Source of the DNA: Polynucleobacter sp. 31A-FELB
Lineage (GTDB): Bacteria; Pseudomonadota; Gammaproteobacteria; Burkholderiales; Burkholderiaceae
Direction: 5' to 3'
Assembly: GCF_018882405.1 (NCBI RefSeq)
Contig: NZ_JACVOO010000005.1
Location: 62,001 to 126,000, forward strand
Length of the DNA: 64,000 bases
The notes under the pieces are model-generated. The model was not told where the DNA came from and made no database searches. It was given only the letters and a program-made list of their open reading frames with translations. Below are positions 1 through 9,175 of this stretch, piece by piece; positions within the stretch are counted from its first letter, which is position 1, and each line of letters starts with the position of its first letter. The translations under genes and the position numbers were made by a program.

Positions 1-498
1 AGACTGGAGAGTTTCTGGAAATACGCCAGATACCAACTCCTTTTGCCACGCAGCCTGCTGCTCTAATTCTTTTTGCTTGCGCTCGAGTGCAGCTAGACCA
101 GCCTGCAACTGTTCTAGCGGCGCTCTTTGAAAACGTCCGCGCCCTTTACGACGGAAAAATACTGGCGCACCTTGTAAGGCAATCGCTAATGCCGTCTGTT
201 GCGGGATGCTGGCTTGTGCGCCAAAATATTCTTGAGCAACATCTACCAGGCCAAATTCTTCATCAGGCGCACAGTCCCATAAGAACTGCAGATCAATCTC
301 TTTAGATAAAGCATTTGCCTCATCCATTAATGCCTGAGGCTCTGGCTTTTCAAAACGTAGCCAAACTTCTTTGGCCTTTAGTTTGATCTTTTTCCCGGAC
401 AGGCTCGTCGCCTGCCAAGATTCAGCATCTCCAGCGCCCGAGGCAGACTGGACTGTGGCGACCTTGATGTCACCACCCTCTTCATATAAAAGATGCAT
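1..498 (-). CDS. RNB-domain ribonuclease (RNase II/R family), N-terminal part, cut by window edge
   Basis: The frame is open from an ATG at 498 to the window edge (166 codons, no stop). It begins MHLLYEEGGDIKVATV, followed by a region rich in Lys and Glu (residues 30-50) and a Gln/Glu-rich helix near residues 140-155. This start is typical of the betaproteobacterial ribonuclease II-like exonuclease that carries an RNB domain further downstream; such enzymes degrade RNA 3' to 5' in the cytoplasm. The catalytic domain lies outside the window, so the assignment rests on the N-terminus only. The start is 2 nt after the fabG-like stop, so mpl, the fabG-like gene and this gene probably form one transcript. 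Confidence 0.6.
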   Translation of the reverse strand, partial: MHLLYEEGGDIKVATVQSASGAGDAESWQATSLSGKKIKLKAKEVWLRFEKPEPQALMDEANALSKEIDLQFLWDCAPDEEFGLVDVAQEYFGAQASIPQQTALAIALQGAPVFFRRKGRGRFQRAPLEQLQAGLAALERKQKELEQQAAWQKELVSGVFPETLQS

Positions 499-500
499 GC

Positions 501-1234
501 TTAAAGAGAGATCCCGCCGCTGGCCTCAAGTGCTACGCCATTGACATAACTAGCTTCATCGCTCGCTAAGAATAAATACACGTTCGCCATTTCTTCTGGA
601 GTACCTAGGCGACCAAGCCAGCTGCGTCTTTCAATATCTTTCAGAATGTTTTCTGGCATGGCCTTGACCATCTCAGTTGCAATAAAGCCTGGGCACACTG
701 CATTTACCCGAATCCCTTTTGCACCCAATTCACGCGCCCAAGTTTTAGTAAAGCCAATGACACCAAATTTCGTGGCGGAATAATTTGTCTGACCAAAGTT
801 TCCATAGATGCCAACAACGCTTGAAGCATTCACAACGGCACCTTTGCCCGCCTCCAACATGTGCGGCACTACCAACTGCGTGCAATTGAATACACCCTTT
901 AAATTGACATCAATCACCGTATCAAATTGCGCTTCCGTCATTTTGACCAAGCGTGCATCTTGTGTGATGCCAGCATTATTAATCAAGATATCAATGCGCC
1001 CGTGACGCTGCATGATTTGATCAACAGCCGCTTCAATACTCGCGCGATCGGTCACATTCATGACATAGGCTTCTGAGCCTGGAATGAGATCAACCGCGGC
1101 TTTTACCGCCTCAGGATTCACATCCGCAATCATGACTTTCGCACCCTCTTGCGCAAAGCGCTTTGCCGTTGCGAAGCCAATACCTTTTGCTGCCCCAGTA
1201 ATGATGGCTACTTTATCTCTTAGTCTCATATTCA

Positions 1235-1235
<1 letters not shown>
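501..1235 (-). CDS. fabG: SDR-family 3-oxoacyl-ACP/acetoacetyl-CoA reductase (FabG-like)
   Basis: This 244-residue classical short-chain dehydrogenase has the NADP-binding glycine motif TGAAKGIG (13-20), the NNAG motif (87-90), and the catalytic Ser138/139, Tyr152 and Lys156 (YSATK). The family reduces 3-oxoacyl-ACP or acetoacetyl-CoA to the 3-hydroxy form in fatty-acid or polyhydroxyalkanoate synthesis. The sequence does not say which substrate is used, and no acp or fabF lies beside it, so it may not be the main FabG. The ATG at 1235 overlaps the mpl stop by one base (TAATG). A second ATG at 1229 gives [12 protein letters not shown] and is an equally good start. Confidence 0.75.
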
Positions 1236-2641
<1,406 letters not shown>

Positions 2642-2667
2642 TGGGGAATTTTAGCTAAGGAGTAGCA

Positions 2668-3195
2668 ATGAACCGAAGACAGTGGATTAGCATCATCGCG
2701 ATTAGTCTCGCAGCGCTCCTTGCTGGGGTCCTGACTTCGCAATGGATTTACAAAACAGGTCTTGCAAGTGATCCGGCTATCAAAGCCTTTTTTGCCAACC
2801 CGTGGCAAACGCCCGATGGAAAACCAGTCGATACCGAGCAATGGCGCGGAAAAGTCCTAGTAGTGAACTTTTGGGCCTCTTGGTGCCCCCCTTGCGTCGA
2901 AGAAATGCCGACTTTGGACAAATTACAAGCTGAATTTAAGACTCAAAATGTCTTATTTGTCGGCATCGGTATCGATTCACCCTCTAATATTCGCGAATTC
3001 CTTGAAAAAACCCCAGTTTCTTACCCCATCGTGATTGGCGGACTAGAAGGCAGTAATTTATCCAAGCAAATGGGGAATAGCCAAGGCGCTCTTCCGTACA
3101 CCATCATCATTAATGCTCAAGGCAAAGCAACTAGCAGCAAATTAGGGAAGATAAGCGAAGAAGAGCTCAGAAAAGCCATTAAATCAGCTTTATAA
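2668..3195 (+). CDS. TlpA/ResA-type membrane-anchored thioredoxin-like protein
   Basis: The 175-residue protein has one N-terminal membrane segment (about residues 8-26) and then a thioredoxin fold with the redox motif WCPPC (Cys73, Cys76) in the context FWASWCPPCVEEMP. Topology predicts a periplasmic domain. Proteins of this family reduce disulfides of apocytochrome c or copper-delivery proteins, or act as general periplasmic reductants. No ccm gene is adjacent, so the partner cannot be named. A good ribosome-binding site (AAGGAG) lies 5 nt before the ATG. Confidence 0.82.
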   Translation: MNRRQWISIIAISLAALLAGVLTSQWIYKTGLASDPAIKAFFANPWQTPDGKPVDTEQWRGKVLVVNFWASWCPPCVEEMPTLDKLQAEFKTQNVLFVGIGIDSPSNIREFLEKTPVSYPIVIGGLEGSNLSKQMGNSQGALPYTIIINAQGKATSSKLGKISEEELRKAIKSAL

Positions 3196-3338
3196 GGATT
3201 TTTAAAAACTATTCGCTAGCGATCATTTAGGCAGGAATGTGGCATTTCTCACCTGAATTTTGCAATATCTGCTCTTAAAATCATAAAAATTAGCGAATTT
3301 ATCCCCTATTTTTTAGACTTGCCATCAGAGTCTGGGGG

Positions 3339-3445
3339 TATACTTTCCTTGTACTTGGTGAAGAGGATTCTTCATGAAGTAAGCAGTTTTAGAGAAATGC
3401 TTTATTAACGTAATTAAACTTAACTGCCTCTAAAAATATCGATTT
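3339..3445 (+). promoter_or_regulatory. aroQ upstream region: -10-like box and about 100-nt leader with a two-codon ORF
   Basis: Between the tlpA-like stop and aroQ (3196-3445) I see no gene. TATACT at 3339-3344 matches the sigma-70 -10 box at 5 of 6 positions, but no -35 stands at the usual distance; TTGCCA is only 14 nt away. The leader that would follow contains a minimal ORF, ATG AAG TAA, at 3374-3382, preceded by a strong Shine-Dalgarno (GAGG) with 7 nt spacing. It also contains complementary segments TTTTAGAG and CTCTAAAA that could pair just before aroQ. Confidence 0.35.
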
Positions 3446-3895
3446 ATGTCGAAAAATACTTCAATTCTCGTTATCCAAGGCCCCAATCTCAATCTGTTGG
3501 GCACCCGTGAGCCAGAGGTTTATGGCAAAACTACCCTAGAAGATATTCATACAAAGCTTGGCGCAATCGCCAAGACTCACTCAGTCGATCTATCTACCTT
3601 CCAAAGCAATCATGAAGGCGAGCTGATTGACCGAGTTCAAAAGGCTAAACAAGATGGTGTGGATTTCATCATCATCAATCCAGGCGCCTTTACCCATACC
3701 AGCGTTGCCTTGCGTGATGCCTTGGCTGGGGTTGCGATCCCATTCACGGAAGTGCACCTATCCAATATTCATCAGCGCGAAGAATTCCGCAAACATTCCT
3801 ATCTGTCAGATATCGCCACTGGCGTGATCTGTGGACTAGGGGCAATTGGATATGAATTGGCCTTGCAAGCAGCAATCGCACGTTTACAAAAATAA
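3446..3895 (+). CDS. aroQ: 3-dehydroquinate dehydratase, type II
   Basis: At 149 residues this has the normal length for the dodecameric type II enzyme, which converts 3-dehydroquinate to 3-dehydroshikimate in the shikimate pathway (cytoplasm). It shows [18 protein letters not shown] with the catalytic Tyr26 and flexible-loop Arg21, [15 protein letters not shown] with Asn78 and His84, and [17 protein letters not shown] with His104 and Arg115. The ATG gives the canonical short N-terminus. No clear ribosome-binding site precedes it. It is followed after 36 nt by accB, an arrangement common in proteobacteria. Confidence 0.95.
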   Translation: MSKNTSILVIQGPNLNLLGTREPEVYGKTTLEDIHTKLGAIAKTHSVDLSTFQSNHEGELIDRVQKAKQDGVDFIIINPGAFTHTSVALRDALAGVAIPFTEVHLSNIHQREEFRKHSYLSDIATGVICGLGAIGYELALQAAIARLQK

Positions 3896-3931
3896 AGATT
3901 AATTAAGAATTACAAGAGAGGAAGCCTTTCC

Positions 3932-4396
3932 ATGGACTTGAGAAAACTAAAAACCCTAATCGACCTCGTTTCTGAATCAGGAATTTCTGAATTAGAAGTG
4001 AATGAAGGTGAAGATCGTGTTCGCATTGTGAATGCCGGATCTCCAGCTCCTGCCGGTCAAGTGGTTTACGCCAATCCAGCACCGGTTCAGGCATTGCAAG
4101 CTGCTCCCGCAGCTGCGCCAACTGTTTCCGCACCAGCTGCTGAAGAAGCGCCTGCTGAAACTGGTTTTGTAGCTCGCTCACCAATGGTGGGAACTTTCTA
4201 TCGCGCACCCAATCCTGAGTCTCCAGACTTTGTGAAAGTTGGCGACACAGTGAAAGTTGGTCAAACGCTGTGCATTATTGAAGCGATGAAGCTGCTTAAT
4301 GAGATTGAATCAGAGCAAGCTGGTGTCATTAAGCAAATTCTGTGTGAAAACGGCCAAGGTGTTGAATTTGACCAGCCGCTATTCATCATCGCTTAA
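3932..4396 (+). CDS. accB: Biotin carboxyl carrier protein of acetyl-CoA carboxylase
   Basis: This 154-residue BCCP starts [17 protein letters not shown], has an Ala/Pro-rich flexible linker (about residues 38-78) and a C-terminal biotinyl domain with the attachment motif EAMKL (biotin on Lys120). It carries the carboxyl group between AccC and the carboxyltransferase in the first step of fatty-acid synthesis. Ribosome-binding site GAGAGGAAG precedes the ATG. It is followed by accC after 52 nt, which contain a hairpin. Confidence 0.96.
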   Translation: MDLRKLKTLIDLVSESGISELEVNEGEDRVRIVNAGSPAPAGQVVYANPAPVQALQAAPAAAPTVSAPAAEEAPAETGFVARSPMVGTFYRAPNPESPDFVKVGDTVKVGQTLCIIEAMKLLNEIESEQAGVIKQILCENGQGVEFDQPLFIIA

Positions 4397-4417
4397 TAGA
4401 TCTCTCTTAGATCTATT
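4395..4417 (+). promoter_or_regulatory. Hairpin between accB and accC
   Basis: A perfect 9-bp inverted repeat, AATAGATCT and AGATCTATT with loop CTCTT, begins at the accB stop codon. No T-tract follows, so it is unlikely to be a simple terminator. It could protect the accB 3' end or alter the accB:accC ratio; this role is inferred. Confidence 0.5.
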
Positions 4418-4448
4418 CCAATCCACCGTTACTTAACTCAGAGCCGAC

Positions 4449-5819
4449 ATGTTCGATAAGATTCTGATTGCCAATCGCGGAGAAATTGCTCTCCGTATCC
4501 AACGCGCATGTCGCGAGTTGGGAATTAAAACTGTAGTGGTCTATTCGACTGCAGACAAAGAAGCTAAATACGTGAAGCTTGCAGATGAAGCTGTTTGTAT
4601 TGGACCTGCTCCGTCACCACTCAGCTATCTCAATATGCCAGCCATTATTTCGGCGGCAGAAGTGACTGATGCTGAGGCGATCCATCCAGGCTATGGCTTT
4701 CTCTCTGAGAATGCTGACTTTGCTGAACGTGTTGAGAAATCAGGCTTTGCATTCATTGGCCCAACTGCCGCTTCAATTCGCCTGATGGGCGATAAGGTTT
4801 CGGCCAAGCGCGCCATGATTAAAGCGGGTGTTCCTTGCGTTCCTGGATCTGAAGGCGCATTGCCTGACAATCCAAAAGAAATTATTACTACAGCAAAGCG
4901 TGTTGGCTATCCAGTCATCATTAAAGCTGCTGGTGGCGGTGGTGGTCGCGGTATGCGCGTAGTGCATACCGAAGCCGCTCTTCTAAATGCAGTCAATATG
5001 ACCAAAGAAGAGGCTGGCCGCGCTTTTGGTAACCCAGAAGTCTATATGGAGAAGTTTTTAGAGAAACCTCGCCACGTAGAGATTCAAATTTTGGCCGATA
5101 CCCATGGCAATGCTATTTGGTTGGGCGAGCGTGATTGCTCAATGCAACGTCGCCACCAAAAAGTGATCGAAGAAGCTCCAGCACCAGGCATCGATCGTCG
5201 CTTGATTGCAAAGATTGGTGAGCGCTGTGCAGAAGCCTGTAGAAAAATTGGGTACCGTGGTGCTGGTACTTTCGAATTCTTGTACGAAGACGGGGAATTC
5301 TTCTTTATTGAAATGAATACCCGCGTTCAAGTAGAGCACCCAGTCACTGAAATGATTACTGGCGTTGATATCGTTCAGGAACAAATTCGTATTGCTGCAG
5401 GCTTAAAACTCAGTTATCGCCAGAAAGACATTGTTTTCCGTGGTCACGCCATTGAATGCCGTCTGAATGCGGAAGATCCCTTTAAGTTCACACCAAGCCC
5501 AGGCAAAATTGGTTCATTCCACATGCCAGGCGGTCCTGGCATTCGTGTTGACTCACATGCCTACAGTGGCTACGTTGTGCCATCCAATTACGATTCGATG
5601 ATCGGCAAGCTGATTTCTTACGGCAATACTCGCGAACAAGCGATTCGTCGCATGCAAATTGCGCTTTCTGAAATGGTGATTGACGGCATTACAACGAACG
5701 TACCTCTGCATCGTGAACTCATGCTCGACCCGAACTTCATGGAAGGCGGAACCAGTATTCACTATCTAGAGCATCGCCTCGAAGAGCAAGCCGCTAGTCG
5801 CGGCAACCCGAAGTCCTAG
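4449..5819 (+). CDS. accC: Biotin carboxylase subunit of acetyl-CoA carboxylase
   Basis: The 456-residue ATP-grasp enzyme begins [16 protein letters not shown]. It has the glycine-rich ATP loop GGGGRGMR, the [15 protein letters not shown] segment and [13 protein letters not shown] near the active site. It carboxylates biotin on AccB using bicarbonate and ATP. Length and motifs match the free-standing bacterial subunit, without fused biotinyl or carboxyltransferase domains. It is co-transcribed with accB; prmA follows after 27 nt. Confidence 0.97.
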   Translation: MFDKILIANRGEIALRIQRACRELGIKTVVVYSTADKEAKYVKLADEAVCIGPAPSPLSYLNMPAIISAAEVTDAEAIHPGYGFLSENADFAERVEKSGFAFIGPTAASIRLMGDKVSAKRAMIKAGVPCVPGSEGALPDNPKEIITTAKRVGYPVIIKAAGGGGGRGMRVVHTEAALLNAVNMTKEEAGRAFGNPEVYMEKFLEKPRHVEIQILADTHGNAIWLGERDCSMQRRHQKVIEEAPAPGIDRRLIAKIGERCAEACRKIGYRGAGTFEFLYEDGEFFFIEMNTRVQVEHPVTEMITGVDIVQEQIRIAAGLKLSYRQKDIVFRGHAIECRLNAEDPFKFTPSPGKIGSFHMPGGPGIRVDSHAYSGYVVPSNYDSMIGKLISYGNTREQAIRRMQIALSEMVIDGITTNVPLHRELMLDPNFMEGGTSIHYLEHRLEEQAASRGNPKS

Positions 5820-5846
5820 GTCAATTGATGTCCGTTTGGAGTCAAC

Positions 5847-7394
5847 ATGTCCTATCGTGAACTCATTTTCACGGTACCAGCAGAAATTGCAGAGCCTTTG
5901 GGTGATGCATTGCTGGAAGTGGGCGCACTCTCCGTCACCGTTGAAGATGATGCTGCAGGTGGTTACGATGAAAATCCACTTTATGGCGAGCCAGGGCTTT
6001 CACCTGAAGTTCAAGCCTGGGATCGCTCTTCAGTAACTGCACTCTTTAATCCAGAGATTGATGACTCGGACGCAGTGAACTTTATCCCCGAGCTCCTCGC
6101 ATCTCTTAAGGAAGCAGGCTTCAATCTTCCAGCTCCGCAAGAAAAGATTGTTGAGGAACAAGACTGGGTTCGCTTAACGCAAAGTCAATTTGCCCCAATT
6201 CAAATTGGTGAACGTATTTGGGTAGTGCCTTCCTGGCATGAAGCACCTGCTGACCCGAACGCAATTTGCCTGGCGGTAGATCCAGGTCTCGCATTTGGTA
6301 CCGGCAGCCACCCTACCACCCATCTTTGCTTGCTTTGGCTTGAACAAAATACGCAACTTTCGAATCAAAGTTTGCTCGATTACGGTTGTGGATCTGGAAT
6401 TCTGGCTATTGCCGCCGCAAAACTGGGATGCATACCAGTTGTGGGGACTGATATTGATCCTCAAGCGATGGTTGCAGCTCGCAGCAATGCAGAAATCAAC
6501 AATACGACTATTCGCTTTGTTCTGCCCAATGAAAATGCGCCAGAACTCGCTGCAGAAACCAAATACGACATCGTGATGGCGAATATTTTGGCCAATCCAC
6601 TGCAAGTTTTAGCGCCTGCCTTAGTAAACAAGATGCGTCCAGGGGGAAAAATTGTTCTCTCAGGTGTTCTTGCTCGCCAAGCAGAGGAAGTCATTGCAAC
6701 TTATAGCCAGTGGTTAACTCTTTCCGTTTGGAAAGAAAGTGAAGGCTGGGTCTGTTTACATGGAACGCTACCTCCGCAAGGTGATAAAGCGAGCGTGAAC
6801 GTCAAAAACACAAACACTTCGGTGCCGGCTCAAAAAAAAAGTCCTAAATTAATTCTTCTTAGTCTTTTTTTCCTCCTGCTTATTATTTTTGGCGAGCATC
6901 TTTCTAGAAATTCCTTACTGCCAACACTAGCAACGCGCGTGGATGGCAGCTCTTCCGCGATTGCAACAAGTAGTTTTTCTCTTTTACAGAAGTTGGATGA
7001 GCAATTGTGTCGTGCACTAGGATGCGTAAATCGCTCTGTAAGCAATTTTGCGGCTTGGAAAATAACTTCGGTCACCCTTTCACCTGAAAACGCGCGAGAG
7101 GGCCTTAAAAACGTTTTAAATCAATCTGTACTGCAAGTTGAAATACAAAATCGTCTTGCAATACCCGTTTTATTCCCAAATTTAGAAATTTCTCTCACCG
7201 ATGCAGAGGAATCGGAGATTAAAACGATTCAGTTTTCTCCACAAGAATGGTTGCCAACTGCTTGGCAAGAGTCGCATCCGGATTTTTTGCGTCATGGCGC
7301 TCCTTCCGGTGAAATCTTTGCGTCCGCGTTACCGATTTCCCTCCCGCAAAATGCTGCTGGCTATCGCGTCAGAATTTTTTATCCTGAAAAATAG
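5847..7394 (+). CDS. prmA: Ribosomal protein L11 methyltransferase fused to a membrane-anchored DUF3426 domain
   Basis: Residues 1 to about 310 are a complete PrmA: MSYRELIFTVP start, FGTGSHPTT, the SAM-binding loop LDYGCGSGILAIAA and the NILANPL motif. PrmA trimethylates L11 in the cytoplasm. The frame then continues through a short polar linker (about 311-334) into one membrane segment (335-351, LILLSLFFLLLIIFG) and a DUF3426 region (about 395-505, with LCRALGCVNRSV and a beta-rich C-terminus), 515 residues in all. In related bacteria, as I recall, DUF3426 is a separate gene after prmA with an N-terminal MJ0042 zinc ribbon. No zinc ribbon is visible here. The junction holds an A9 tract (6832-6840) at residues 329-332. 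Confidence 0.85.
   Translation: MSYRELIFTVPAEIAEPLGDALLEVGALSVTVEDDAAGGYDENPLYGEPGLSPEVQAWDRSSVTALFNPEIDDSDAVNFIPELLASLKEAGFNLPAPQEKIVEEQDWVRLTQSQFAPIQIGERIWVVPSWHEAPADPNAICLAVDPGLAFGTGSHPTTHLCLLWLEQNTQLSNQSLLDYGCGSGILAIAAAKLGCIPVVGTDIDPQAMVAARSNAEINNTTIRFVLPNENAPELAAETKYDIVMANILANPLQVLAPALVNKMRPGGKIVLSGVLARQAEEVIATYSQWLTLSVWKESEGWVCLHGTLPPQGDKASVNVKNTNTSVPAQKKSPKLILLSLFFLLLIIFGEHLSRNSLLPTLATRVDGSSSAIATSSFSLLQKLDEQLCRALGCVNRSVSNFAAWKITSVTLSPENAREGLKNVLNQSVLQVEIQNRLAIPVLFPNLEISLTDAEESEIKTIQFSPQEWLPTAWQESHPDFLRHGAPSGEIFASALPISLPQNAAGYRVRIFYPEK
6832..6840 (+). other. A9 homopolymer at the PrmA/DUF3426 junction (possible slippage site)
   Basis: Codons run GCT CAA AAA AAA AGT CCT AAA. With one extra A the frame reads CAA AAA AAA AAG TCC TAA and stops. 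With one A fewer it reads CAA AAA AAA GTC CTA AAT TAA and stops. Either shift therefore gives a PrmA of normal length with no membrane part. A runs of nine or more are known sites of RNA polymerase slippage; use of this one is inferred. Confidence 0.5.
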
Positions 7395-7451
7395 ACTGCA
7401 AACTCTAATTCACACTTATTCCAATTGATTTTTATTAGAAAGTAATTATTT

Positions 7452-8411
7452 ATGGCCAGCTTGATCTGCGGTTCTATCGCTTACGACACCATCATGAACT
7501 TTGAAGGCAAATTTGCCGATCAAATCCTGCCAGAGCAGATTCACATTCTCAATGTCGCCTTCCTCGTACCTACAATGCGTCGCGAATTCGGTGGCTGTGC
7601 AGGCAATATTGCTTACAACCTAAGCCTACTTGGTGGAGACCCTATCATCATGGCAACGGTAGGTGGTGATGCAGCCCCATATCTTGATCGCCTCAAACAA
7701 CTCAAGATTGATGCAACGCACATCCGTCAAATTGAACAAGCATTCACTGCGCAGGCAATGATCACTACCGATCAAGCCAATAATCAAATTACCGCTTTTC
7801 ATCCTGGCGCAATGGGTGAATCTCACCTAAACCAAGTTTCTACTGTGGTTGCAGAACGTAGCAAGAATGGCAAAGGTGCAGCAAAATTCGGCATCGTTGC
7901 CCCAGATGGTCGCCAAGGAATGTGGGAGCACTGTCATCAACTGGCTGAAGCAGGCATTTCATTTGTATTTGATCCAGGCCAGGGCCTGCCCATGTTCAAT
8001 GGTCCAGAACTGCTAGAGCTCGTAGATATTGCAAGCTACCTAGCCGTAAATGACTATGAAGGCGAAATGCTTTCCCAAAGAACAGGTCTGAGCTTGGCAA
8101 AAGTAGCTGAAAGAGTGAAAGCGTTGATTGTTACCAAGGGTGCTGAAGGTGCAGATATCTACTTTGAAGGTAAATGCATCGCAATTCCACCGGTGCCAGC
8201 GGCTAAAGTAGTTGATCCTACTGGTTGCGGCGATGCATTCCGGGGTGGATTACTCTTTGGACTGGAAAATGGCATGGACTGGGAAACTACTGGCCGATTA
8301 GCCAGCTTAATGGGTTCAATCAAAATTACCCACCAGGGACCACAAAATCACCAAATGAGCAAAGATGAAATCGCCGCTCAATTCAAATCCGCGTTTGGAT
8401 TCGCCCTCTAA
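7452..8411 (+). CDS. PfkB-family sugar/nucleoside kinase (adenosine kinase-like)
   Basis: This 319-residue ribokinase-fold protein has the N-terminal Gly-rich signature EFGGCAGNIAYNLSLLGG and the C-terminal PfkB signature DPTGCGDAFRGG with catalytic Asp261. The family phosphorylates sugars or nucleosides with ATP. It resembles the carbohydrate kinases often annotated as adenosine kinase-like in Burkholderiales. The substrate cannot be fixed from sequence. It stands alone after the prmA fusion and ends at a terminator shared with the convergent H1-like gene. Confidence 0.8.
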   Translation: MASLICGSIAYDTIMNFEGKFADQILPEQIHILNVAFLVPTMRREFGGCAGNIAYNLSLLGGDPIIMATVGGDAAPYLDRLKQLKIDATHIRQIEQAFTAQAMITTDQANNQITAFHPGAMGESHLNQVSTVVAERSKNGKGAAKFGIVAPDGRQGMWEHCHQLAEAGISFVFDPGQGLPMFNGPELLELVDIASYLAVNDYEGEMLSQRTGLSLAKVAERVKALIVTKGAEGADIYFEGKCIAIPPVPAAKVVDPTGCGDAFRGGLLFGLENGMDWETTGRLASLMGSIKITHQGPQNHQMSKDEIAAQFKSAFGFAL

Positions 8412-8435
8412 GTCCAATAATTCCTGGAAGTGGCA

Positions 8436-8465
8436 ATAAAAAAGGGATCTCGTGAGAGATCCCTT
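8436..8465 (-). terminator. Rho-independent terminator between the kinase and H1-like genes
   Basis: A 10-bp perfect stem AAGGGATCTC/GAGATCCCTT (8442-8451 and 8456-8465, loop GTGA) is followed on the minus strand by TTTTTTATT. This makes it a strong terminator for the H1-like gene. On the plus strand the hairpin is the same but the T-tract is poor. Confidence 0.85.
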
Positions 8466-8492
8466 TGAACTTCACACGTCTACAAGCAGAGC

Positions 8493-8914
8493 TTATGGGC
8501 GTGTGCCAGTTGGGAAGGGCCAAGCAGCAGCAGGATTCAACGTTGTTGAAGCAGCAGCTTTTTTAGCCACGGGCTTTTTTACAGCCTTGCCCGCTTTCTT
8601 CGCAGCAGGCTTACTTACTTTTTTTTTGCTACTTTACGAGCTACTTTTTTAGCAGCAGGCTTCTTAGCAGCAGCTTTTTTAGCTACTTTCTTAGCAGCAG
8701 GCTTCTTAGCAGCAGCTTTTTTAGCTACTTTCTTAGCAGCAGGCTTCTTAGCAGCAGCTTTTTTAGCTACTTTCTTAGCAGCAGGCTTCTTAGCAGCTAC
8801 TTTTTTAGCAGCAGGCTTCTTCTTAGCTACTTTTTTAGCAGCAGGCTTCTTAGCAGCTACTTTTTTCTTAGCAGCTGGTTTCTTTGCAGCAACTTTTTTC
8901 TTGGCGATTGCCAT
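8493..8914 (-). CDS. Histone H1-like Lys/Ala-rich DNA-binding protein, frameshifted at an A9 run
   Basis: The frame opens at an ATG (8914) with ribosome-binding site AAGGAG, beginning MAIAKKKVAAKKPAAKK. It consists of KKPAAKK-type repeats, as in bacterial H1-like (Hc-like) nucleoid proteins that bind DNA through positive charge. As written it stops after 99 residues at 8615. At the A9 run (8619-8627) one additional A would continue the frame for 41 more residues with the same composition and the tail TTLNPAAAWPFPTGTRP, ending at 8493 just before the terminator. From memory, a LNPAAAWPFPTG tail is usual in betaproteobacterial homologues. The full gene (140 residues) is therefore annotated with a frameshift, due to sequence error, mutation or slippage. 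Confidence 0.85.
8645..8770 (-). repeat. Three 42-bp tandem repeats inside the H1-like gene
   Basis: The 14-residue unit VAKKAAAKKPAAKK is repeated three times (residues 49-90), with almost identical DNA. Shorter 10-residue units (VAAKKPAAKK and variants) precede it. Such repeats expand and contract easily, so length is likely to vary among strains. Confidence 0.9.
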
Positions 8915-9069
8915 AGTAATGCTCCTTCACGTGAGGATTAATACAAACTACCGATTAAGAAGACCCGACCATTCATTTCCGCCTGGTTTTGCAACCGCTT
9001 GGAGCCGACGAGCGAGCCATTCATCGGCGCGCGGCTTGATACTAAGTGCTGCACGCTAATGAATCCTGG

Positions 9070-9100
9070 AAAAAAAGCCGTGGCCCCAAAGGACAACGGC
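9070..9100 (-). terminator. Probable terminator downstream of nrdB
   Basis: On the minus strand GCCGTTGTCC and GGCCACGGC form an imperfect stem around TTTGG, followed by seven T residues (9076-9070). The position, about 150 nt past the nrdB stop, fits the end of the nrdAB transcript. Confidence 0.7.
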
Positions 9101-9135
9101 TTCTTAAATTTGCTGGAAAAAATAGAGAGAATAGC

Positions 9136-9175
9136 CCAGACACCCTTGGACAAGGGTTTTCGGATTTGAGTCTGG
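9136..9175 (-). other. Nested hairpin in the nrdB 3' region
   Basis: An inner perfect stem ACCCTTG/CAAGGGT (9142-9148, 9151-9157, loop GA) sits within an outer stem CCAGAC/GTCTGG (9136-9141, 9170-9175). Both arms read equally on either strand. It may be a 3' UTR structure or part of a small RNA; no function can be assigned. Confidence 0.4.

Noticed and set aside
6174-6605. 143-codon minus-strand frame opposite prmA
   Set aside because: It is antisense to the SAM-binding core of prmA and has no ribosome-binding site or known motif.
9136-9175. Considered as a tRNA or 6S RNA
   Set aside because: There is no T-loop GGTTCGAATCC-type sequence or cloverleaf, and the length and pairing do not fit a 6S rod.
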